NCBI GenBank assembly: GCA_024276815.1 | Contig: JAJRWM010000022.1 | Location: 1-11,241 of the forward strand | DNA length: 11,241 nt | Direction: 5' to 3' | Source of the DNA: a bacterium | Lineage (GTDB): Bacteria > JACRDZ01 > JAJRWM01 | Shown: positions 1 through 4,628 of the stretch, in pieces | How the letters are laid out: each line of letters begins with the position of its first letter | Position numbering within the stretch: the stretch's first letter is position 1 | Translations under genes and position numbers: made by a program | Notes under the pieces: generated by a model | What the model saw: the letters and a program-made list of their open reading frames with translations, nothing else | What the model was told of the DNA's origin: nothing | Databases searched by the model: none

Positions 1-967
1 TTAACCAGGCCAGATGTTCGGCCGCTTGTACCGGCGTGGCAGCGGGCGGAATATCTTCTTTGATCTCGCTGACAATAACCTCAAAATTAACACCGGCCTT
101 TTTCAGGAGAGCGGCCCGGCGTGGTGACTGGGAAGCCAGGATGAGCGGAATTTCAGTGAAGCGGTCCAGCAAACCAAGGATTCCCTCGTTCCAGCCCCAG
201 GGGCCTGGCTGCTTGATTTTGTGAAGATTGGCCGGGTTAACCCGCTTGTCAAATTCCCGATTATTCTTTTGGACCAGCACGGGATAATCGACCTTTTCCA
301 GCATCGATAAATCGTTGGGGCTGTCTCCCACAGCGGCGCTGAGGACTTCCCCGCCCGCCTTGTTTCGATATAACTCTATTAATAATTTTACGGCTTTACC
401 TTTGTCATTATTCCGTAAGAAATGATAGTAACGGGAGCCGGCAACCATCTTAAAACCCTGTTTGAAAGCCAGTTCGCTAATGCCGGCGAGCAATCCCTCA
501 CCGGGGTTTTCAAGCTTGATCGGGCAGTCATACTGACGTGTCCGGGCCAGAGCCGCCAGTTCCCGGGGAAGACCGGTATCGGCAATTACTTCTTCAACCT
601 GACTCTCACCGAGGAATTTAATTTGTCCGGGAAATTCTTTTTTCAGAAGACGATACCAGTCCCGGCTCTCAGCGGTTGAAGGGCCTAATTCGATAAAGCC
701 CCCGCCGGGGACGGTTTTATCAAAACGGACATTCCTGAAATAGCCGGCCGGCAGATAGACCGCGGCGCCGTTCTCACAGACAAAAGGGCCTTCAACACCC
801 ATCAAGTCCTGGTAATATTTAATCTCGGCGCTGCTTTTACTGGAAACAAAAACCAGGGGCGTCCCGCCCGTCTTAACGCGTTTTAAAGCCGGCAAGGCCG
901 GCTTGAACTGAAAACCGTCGGTTGAGAGGAGACTGCCGTCAAGATCGGTAAAGATAACCAGTTTCAT
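1..967 (-). CDS. HAD-IIB phosphatase (mannosyl-3-phosphoglycerate phosphatase type) fused to N-terminal part of Maf nucleotide pyrophosphatase; partial
   Basis: The frame opens at ATG 967 and runs 322 codons without a stop to the window edge, so the 3' end is missing. Residues 1-268 look like an MPGP/YedP-type HAD-IIB hydrolase. They show D8-L-D10-G-S (motif I nucleophile and acid), S42-S43 (motif II), ENGAA 65-69, K189/K191 (motif III) and GDSPND 214-219 (motif IV, Mg2+). The family removes phosphate from mannosyl- or glucosyl-3-phosphoglycerate to make the compatible solute, but no synthase lies nearby, so the substrate is unproven. The HAD part ends as the family does (GPWGWNEGILGLL). From residue 275, LILASQSPRRAALL is the signature N-terminus of Maf/YhdE house-cleaning nucleoside-triphosphate pyrophosphatases, followed by VIVSEIKEDIPP. 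The C-terminal Maf catalytic residues lie outside the window. An internal TTG start in the linker, preceded by GAGGGA, could also yield free Maf. The ribosome-binding site at ATG 967 is weak. Assignment of both domains is firm; the fusion is read directly. Confidence 0.88.
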   Translation of the reverse strand, partial: MKLVIFTDLDGSLLSTDGFQFKPALPALKRVKTGGTPLVFVSSKSSAEIKYYQDLMGVEGPFVCENGAAVYLPAGYFRNVRFDKTVPGGGFIELGPSTAESRDWYRLLKKEFPGQIKFLGESQVEEVIADTGLPRELAALARTRQYDCPIKLENPGEGLLAGISELAFKQGFKMVAGSRYYHFLRNNDKGKAVKLLIELYRNKAGGEVLSAAVGDSPNDLSMLEKVDYPVLVQKNNREFDKRVNPANLHKIKQPGPWGWNEGILGLLDRFTEIPLILASQSPRRAALLKKAGVNFEVIVSEIKEDIPPAATPVQAAEHLAWL

Positions 968-972
968 AAACT

Positions 973-986
973 ATCCAGACCTGGAT
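973..986. repeat. Inverted repeat ATCCAG-AC-CTGGAT in HAD-Maf leader
   Basis: Six-base arms are separated by two bases, immediately upstream of the HAD-Maf start codon (967). It could be a short leader hairpin or an operator for the minus-strand gene. No matching second copy was seen elsewhere in the window, so chance is possible. Confidence 0.3.
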
Positions 987-1002
987 GGATTGTCGCAATT
1001 CT

Positions 1003-1008
1003 ATCATA
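1003..1008 (-). promoter_or_regulatory. Candidate -10 of the HAD-Maf gene
   Basis: On the minus strand TATGAT (5/6 to TATAAT) lies about 36 bases before the start codon. The -35 position carries only a weak match (TCGCAA, 1026-1031, 17-bp spacer). That position overlaps the TGCGAT-T-ATCGCA inverted repeat, so a regulator bound there could affect this promoter. Inference only. Confidence 0.3.
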
Positions 1009-1026
1009 TTTTCCCCTTAATGAATT

Positions 1027-1039
1027 TGCGATTATCGCA
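1027..1039. repeat. Inverted repeat TGCGAT-T-ATCGCA between divergent genes
   Basis: A perfect 6+6 palindrome with a single central base lies in the 148-bp gap between the divergent HAD-Maf and beta-propeller genes. It overlaps the weak -35 of the minus-strand promoter candidate. Its position fits an operator, but no regulator is encoded next to it. Confidence 0.35.
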
Positions 1040-1079
1040 TATTGGTAAAAATTTATTCGGGGATACAGGGTTTTTGACG

Positions 1080-1085
1080 TATAAT
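1080..1085 (+). promoter_or_regulatory. Candidate -10 (TATAAT) for the beta-propeller gene
   Basis: A perfect TATAAT lies 31 bases before the chosen start at 1116, placing a transcription start near 1092. No convincing -35 sits at 16-18 bp, and a TTGACG directly abuts it at 1074-1079, too close to serve. It supports choosing the ATG at 1116 over the upstream in-frame starts at 990 and 1020. Confidence 0.35.
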
Positions 1086-1115
1086 TGCCTGAACAACCTC
1101 GAAAAGCGGGTGCTA

Positions 1116-2147
1116 ATGAGGAAATTTTTTTTACTCTTGTTGTTGCTTAATCTTTCCTGGTCTGTCTTCGCGCAAAGCGGAATCACGCTTGAACTTTACG
1201 AACGATTACGCTTCCCGGCGCCGATTTTAACCCGGCCGGTGGTTTTCGGGAAAAACATCTTTTTAACGTTAAGCAATGGCGACGTGCTTTGTCTGGAACG
1301 TGGCGGCGGTCGAAGAAAATGGGAATACTACACGGGCGAGAAAATAACGGCAACTCCTGTTCTCAGCGAAAAGCAACTCCTTTTCGGCGCTTATGACGGT
1401 AAATTCCGGGCGCTGGACAGCCGAAGCGGCAACCTGCTCTGGGAATTTAAAGCTCAGGGAATAATTGGCGAAAAAGCCGCCCTTGATAAAAACACCGTAT
1501 ATTTCGGCGGCGAGGACAATTTCCTTTACGCGCTCAATTTGAAAGACGGCCGCTTAAAGTGGCGATTCGAAACCCGGGGCAAAGTCCGCACCACTCCGGC
1601 GTTATATAAAGATTATCTGATCTTTGGCTCGTTTGATCGCTACATTTACTGCCTGAATAAAAATAACGGCCGGTTGCTCTGGCAATTCAGGACTAACGCC
1701 GCCAACCTGGCCTCTCCTCTGATTACTGACAATACGATTTTTATTGGCAGTTATGATTCATACCTCTATGCCCTGAACCTGAACGGCCGGCAACTCTGGT
1801 ATTTTCCTGCTGGTAACAGCATCCATTTCGGCGCTGTCGAAGTCGGCGAATGGATTGTTTTCGCCGACCGGGACCGCTGTCTTTACTGTCTTTCGAAAAA
1901 CGGCGAGTTGATCTGGAAGAAAAAGCTGGCGGGTCAGGTAACCGGTCCCCTGGTTGTGATAAAAGACACCGTAGCCCTCTCGCAAAACAACGGTCAGCTT
2001 ACCATAACCAATGGTTACGACGGTTCCCGCACCCAAAACTGGCGGCTTGACGACAATCAGACCCTGCAAGTAAATTATAGCAACCGGCAACTATTCACAA
2101 CGGACGCCAATGGCTATTTTCAAATTTACGATCTGCGACCTAAATGA
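1116..2147 (+). CDS. Secreted PQQ-like (BamB-type) beta-propeller repeat protein
   Basis: The product has 343 residues from ATG 1116. An in-frame TTG at 990 and ATG at 1020 lie upstream, but the 1116 start puts a classic Sec signal peptide at the N-terminus: RK, a hydrophobic run at 4-18, then VFA|Q with cleavage after residue 19. There is no lipobox cysteine, so unlike BamB it should be soluble in the periplasm or secreted. The mature protein is a chain of blades ending in G-x-L-x-W-x-F/Y. The repeat tryptophans are W69, W109, W149, W189, W228, W267 and W309, spaced 39-42 residues, which indicates a seven-bladed propeller. The inner strands read YLYAL, YIYCL and FLYAL, as in PQQ/WD-like repeats. 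Catalytic quinoprotein dehydrogenase domains are absent, so a scaffold or binding role is more likely than alcohol oxidation. It is convergent with the two-CW gene, 19 bp away. The fold is confident; the function is not. Confidence 0.85.
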   Translation: MRKFFLLLLLLNLSWSVFAQSGITLELYERLRFPAPILTRPVVFGKNIFLTLSNGDVLCLERGGGRRKWEYYTGEKITATPVLSEKQLLFGAYDGKFRALDSRSGNLLWEFKAQGIIGEKAALDKNTVYFGGEDNFLYALNLKDGRLKWRFETRGKVRTTPALYKDYLIFGSFDRYIYCLNKNNGRLLWQFRTNAANLASPLITDNTIFIGSYDSYLYALNLNGRQLWYFPAGNSIHFGAVEVGEWIVFADRDRCLYCLSKNGELIWKKKLAGQVTGPLVVIKDTVALSQNNGQLTITNGYDGSRTQNWRLDDNQTLQVNYSNRQLFTTDANGYFQIYDLRPK

Positions 2148-2166
2148 GCCGACCCCGACGAAAGGT

Positions 2167-2364
2167 TTAAATTTCCCCGCTTTGTACGTTGATATAGAAT
2201 TCACATTGACGGCAGTTGCCGATTTTCTCCGCGTAACTTCCCTGAACCTGTCCTCCGCACATAGTCCCGGCTACGTACCAGCAACTGCGCCCGGCGTCTT
2301 CCGACACCGCGGAACAGCTCTTGTCTTTTTCCCGTCCACATTTTTTAAAATCCCAACAATTCAT
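2167..2364 (-). CDS. Two-CW domain mini-protein, seven cysteines, 65 residues
   Basis: A small but convincing gene. ATG 2364 is preceded by a near-perfect Shine-Dalgarno (GGAGGTGG, minus strand, 2378-2371) at 9-base spacing, and farther up by a strong promoter. A TTG one codon upstream is a less likely start. The 65 residues contain C3-W4, C9-G-R, C17, C28-W29, AGT 32-34, C36, VQG 40-42, K47, and C51-x-x-C54-E-F. This is the pattern of the two-CW domain: paired CW dipeptides, a GR-x-CW core, and a C-terminal NCxxCEF. In other genomes I associate it with anaerobic bacteria, sometimes attached to sensory proteins. The seven cysteines suggest a bound metal (zinc or an iron-sulfur cluster) in the cytoplasm; there is no signal peptide or membrane segment. 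The biological role is unknown to me. It is convergent with the propeller gene and divergent from the efflux operon. Confidence 0.85.
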   Translation of the reverse strand: MNCWDFKKCGREKDKSCSAVSEDAGRSCWYVAGTMCGGQVQGSYAEKIGNCRQCEFYINVQSGEI

Positions 2365-2399
2365 CAAACTCCACCTCCTCTCATATTTACTAATTATTA

Positions 2400-2427
2400 A
2401 TTATCAGCGGTAGAAACAAAATGTCAA
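2400..2427 (-). promoter_or_regulatory. Strong sigma-70 type promoter for the two-CW gene
   Basis: On the minus strand a perfect -35 TTGACA (2427-2422) is followed, after 16 bp, by GATAAT (2405-2400, 5/6 to consensus). Transcription should begin near 2393, giving a leader of about 29 bases that contains the GGAGGTGG ribosome-binding site. Both boxes and the spacing are close to ideal, implying substantial constitutive expression unless repressed. Confidence 0.6.
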
Positions 2428-2451
2428 CAAGAAATTATCATCAAAAGTAAC

Positions 2452-2495
2452 CCGTCAGTGAAGTGGGGGAACCAGTGGGGTTGTTTACGTGACGG
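2452..2495. repeat. Interrupted inverted repeat CCGTCA...TGACGG in the divergent intergenic region
   Basis: Six-base perfect arms (2452-2457 and 2490-2495) enclose a G-rich 32-base segment. Partial inner pairings are visible (TGAA with TTTA; AACC with GGTT). It lies between the two divergent promoters. No T-tract follows on the plus strand. A leader hairpin or binding region is possible, and it may be fortuitous. Confidence 0.25.
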
Positions 2496-2524
2496 CCTAA
2501 TAAAAACCTTCCGCTAAAAAAAAC

Positions 2525-2554
2525 TTGACAGGCGGTTGGGAACCGGTTTATCAT
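2525..2554 (+). promoter_or_regulatory. Promoter of the tet-efflux operon
   Basis: A perfect -35 TTGACA (2525-2530) is followed by an 18-bp spacer and TATCAT (2549-2554, 5/6 to TATAAT). Eight consecutive A's (2516-2523) directly precede the -35 and could act as an UP-like element. The spacer holds CGGTT-GGG-AACCG (2533-2545). The expected start is near 2561, just where repeated TGACTGA half-sites begin, so a repressor bound there would block initiation. Confidence 0.6.
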
Positions 2555-2555
2555 G

Positions 2556-2590
2556 TGACTGAATGGTAATCCACCTGACTGACCAGTCAG
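2556..2590. promoter_or_regulatory. Putative TetR-family operator (TGACTGA half-sites)
   Basis: CTGACTG-AC-CAGTCAG (2575-2590) is a perfect 7+7 inverted repeat with a 2-bp centre, typical in size for a TetR-family operator. An extra direct copy of the half-site TGACTGA lies at 2556-2562, exactly 20 bp (about two helical turns) upstream, between the -10 and the inverted repeat. The position at roughly -5 to +30 of the predicted start, directly before a TetR-family gene, suggests autorepression. Binding by this regulator is inferred. Confidence 0.55.
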
Positions 2591-2611
2591 ACACAATATG
2601 GCCAGGCAGTA

Positions 2612-2627
2612 CAACAACCGGTTGTTG
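2612..2627. repeat. Perfect 16-bp palindrome CAACAACC-GGTTGTTG at the tet ribosome-binding site
   Basis: The palindrome has no mismatch. Its last G is the first G of the GGGAG Shine-Dalgarno of the regulator gene (2627-2631). In RNA it can form a six-pair stem with a CCGG loop right beside the ribosome-binding site. In DNA it could be a second operator of a different sequence class from the TGACTGA site. Confidence 0.45.
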
Positions 2628-2637
2628 GGAGATTATT

Positions 2638-3243
2638 ATGAGCCAGTTAAGTCGGAAGGAAAGAGAACACCAGGCTCGCCGCCAGGATATCCTCACGGCG
2701 GCCAGAGAAGTGTTTGCGCTTCGGGGATTCGCGGAAACTACCATTGAGGAGATTGCCGAAGGAGCTGAATTTGGCAAAGGTACGATCTATAACTATTTTA
2801 ACAGCAAACTAGACCTTTTCTACACTTTGATTGAAGATGGTATCGACGTCATGATTGAAATAGCTTCCCAAACGGCAAAAGAGAATTTGTCGCCGGTCGA
2901 CAAACTTAAACTGCTTTTAAAACGGCAATTGGATTACTTCCAGGAAAATGCCGGATTATTTAAAATTGTCACTATCGAGGCGGAATGTATTGAGCCTGAC
3001 CGGATTCACGGCAAGGTTGAAAAAATCAGGCAGAACTTCTTCAAAATATTTGCCGACGGCATCAAGCAAGGCCTTTTTAAAAAAACTGATCCGCTGAAAT
3101 TAAGCATTTTGTATTCAGGTTTTATCCATGCCTGCATTTTCCATTACTGGAAAGATGTGAAAAAACACGTCTCCCTGACTGATGCCGAGATCGATGAACT
3201 GAGCGATCTGTTTTTAAACGGGATCTTGGCTGAAAGGAAATGA
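2638..3243 (+). CDS. TetR/AcrR-family transcriptional regulator of the efflux operon
   Basis: The product has 201 residues from ATG 2638, chosen because GGGAG lies 6 bases upstream; the in-frame GTG/ATG-like start region at 2563 would begin inside the operator. Residues 18-62 form the TetR_N helix-turn-helix: ILTAAREVFALRGF, then TTIEEIAEGAEFGKGTIYNY, then FNSKLDLFYTL. The rest is an all-helical ligand-binding and dimer domain with a poorly conserved sequence, as usual in the family. The likely inducer is a pump substrate, unknown here. The stop codon overlaps the next gene (ATGA), so the regulator is translated first in the same message as channel, adaptor and pump, a layout that gives autoregulated, substrate-induced efflux. 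It contains several aromatic and cysteine residues in the C-terminal part (C117, C166), which need not be functional. Family assignment is very secure; target and ligand are inferred. Confidence 0.93.
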   Translation: MSQLSRKEREHQARRQDILTAAREVFALRGFAETTIEEIAEGAEFGKGTIYNYFNSKLDLFYTLIEDGIDVMIEIASQTAKENLSPVDKLKLLLKRQLDYFQENAGLFKIVTIEAECIEPDRIHGKVEKIRQNFFKIFADGIKQGLFKKTDPLKLSILYSGFIHACIFHYWKDVKKHVSLTDAEIDELSDLFLNGILAERK

Positions 3244-4628
3244 TGATGATTAAGTGGAAAACAATTATTATCTCGATACTGTTCCTTTTCCTTTTGCCGG
3301 CGGTTGCCGGCGCGGCGGAGGGGGGGGCGGATTTAACCCTGGAGGAAGCGGTCTCGCGGGGACTGGAGCGCAACAGCCGCGTTTATCAGAGCAATAAGGA
3401 TCTGGAAATCAGCAAGTTGAATTATGTCAAGGCCCTGGCCCTGGCTTTACCAAAGGTCAGCCTGAAGTATGATTATTCCCATCTGCGCTATCGTTACGAA
3501 CAGGAGAAGACGGTCAGCGTCGCCGGGATGGACCTGACTGCCGCGACTCCCCGGGATTTTGACTTTAATACCGCTTCGCTGAATATCAACCAGGCGGTTT
3601 TCAATGGCGGGCGGGAATGGTTTTTGTTCTTTGGCGCCTTTGATACGGTGCGGCTTAACGAAGCCGTTGTCCGACGAGCCGAACAGGAAGTTATTTTTGA
3701 CGTCAAAAAAGCCTATTATCAGGCGCTCAGTCTGGAAAGCGCCGTGGAGGTAATGAAAAAGGCGTTGCTGCAAACACGGGAGCATTTAAAAATCGCCCGG
3801 GCCTTGGCTGAACAGGGCATGGTCGTTAAAACCGACGTGCTGAGGGCTGAACTGGGGCTGGCAGCGGCGAAGCGGAATCTGATCAGGGCGGAAAACGGAG
3901 TAAAGGTGGCCCGGGCCAGCCTGAATTTTCTGATTGACGAGGATGTCGATAGCTATTTCAACCTGGTTGATGATGATACGCCGTTCGATTCGCTCAAATC
4001 AAGCTATGAGGAATGCGTGGAACTGGCTCTTCGTTTCCGGCCGGAAATTCAACAGATGCGTTCAAGGCTGGCGGTGGCCCAAAAGAATGTCTGGGTCAAC
4101 CGGGCCGACTACCTGCCCGGTATCCGTCTGTTTTACAATCATAAACTGGAAGGCGGCCTGATGGTGAAGGATGATCCTGACCACTGGGACGACACCAGCG
4201 AGGAGGAAAGCTGGATTGCCGGCGGCGTTGTGGAGCTAAAACTTTTTAACGGCGGCCAGACCAGGGCTGCTGTCAGGGAAGCGAAAATAAATCTCAATAA
4301 AGCTCAGCGTCAGCGAGCCGATCTCAATAAAAAAATAAAGCTGGAAGTGCTGTCCGCCTATTCCAACGCCCAGGAGAGCCTGGCGAGAAGCGAGGCCCAG
4401 GCCGCGAGCGAAGCTCAGGCGGAGGAGAATTACCGGATTGTCGAACTGCAATATAAAGAAGGTCTGGTTCAGAGCGTTAACGTGATGGAGGCTCATACGG
4501 CGTTGTTAAACACTCAAACCGAAAGCCTGTCAGCCCGCTTTGACTACCGGTTGGCGTTGGCGGAACTGGAAAAAGCCGTGGGATTAAAGTTAAGTGAAGG
4601 GGAATTTGTCAATGAACCGCAAAAATAA
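3240..4628 (+). CDS. TolC-family outer-membrane efflux channel
   Basis: About 462 residues. Three consecutive ATGs (3240, 3243, 3246) are possible starts. The AAAGGA at 3233-3238 is only suitably spaced (7 bases) from 3246, so the true N-terminus may lack two Met residues. A Sec signal peptide (K5-K7, hydrophobic 9-22, AGA near residue 25) precedes two tandem OEP repeats. The first starts with LTLEEAVSRGLERN (about 32-235), the second with SYEECVELALRFRPEIQQMRSRL (about 255-455). Each contributes beta-strands and long helices, and the trimer forms a beta-barrel plus periplasmic tunnel. Motifs typical of the family include LPKVSLKY, FNGG twice (about 120 and 340) and YKEGLVQSVNVMEA near the C-terminus. 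No lipobox is present, so it is TolC-like rather than an OprM-type lipoprotein. It overlaps the regulator by 4 bases and the adaptor gene by 17, showing translational coupling. An 8-G run lies just after the signal peptide. Confidence 0.93.
   Translation: MMMIKWKTIIISILFLFLLPAVAGAAEGGADLTLEEAVSRGLERNSRVYQSNKDLEISKLNYVKALALALPKVSLKYDYSHLRYRYEQEKTVSVAGMDLTAATPRDFDFNTASLNINQAVFNGGREWFLFFGAFDTVRLNEAVVRRAEQEVIFDVKKAYYQALSLESAVEVMKKALLQTREHLKIARALAEQGMVVKTDVLRAELGLAAAKRNLIRAENGVKVARASLNFLIDEDVDSYFNLVDDDTPFDSLKSSYEECVELALRFRPEIQQMRSRLAVAQKNVWVNRADYLPGIRLFYNHKLEGGLMVKDDPDHWDDTSEEESWIAGGVVELKLFNGGQTRAAVREAKINLNKAQRQRADLNKKIKLEVLSAYSNAQESLARSEAQAASEAQAEENYRIVELQYKEGLVQSVNVMEAHTALLNTQTESLSARFDYRLALAELEKAVGLKLSEGEFVNEPQK

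Noticed and set aside
388-679. Open frames on both strands inside the HAD domain (plus strand 422-679, minus strand 388-585)
   Set aside because: They overlap the well-supported HAD-Maf reading frame, have no recognisable domain and show no ribosome-binding site.
990-1115. N-terminal extension of the propeller protein from TTG 990 or ATG 1020
   Set aside because: The extension would bury the signal peptide 42 residues inside the protein, spans a palindrome and a TATAAT, and has no Shine-Dalgarno.
2563-2637. N-terminal extension of the TetR-family protein
   Set aside because: The extra residues resemble translated operator DNA. The GGGAG-spaced ATG at 2638 gives a normal family-length protein.
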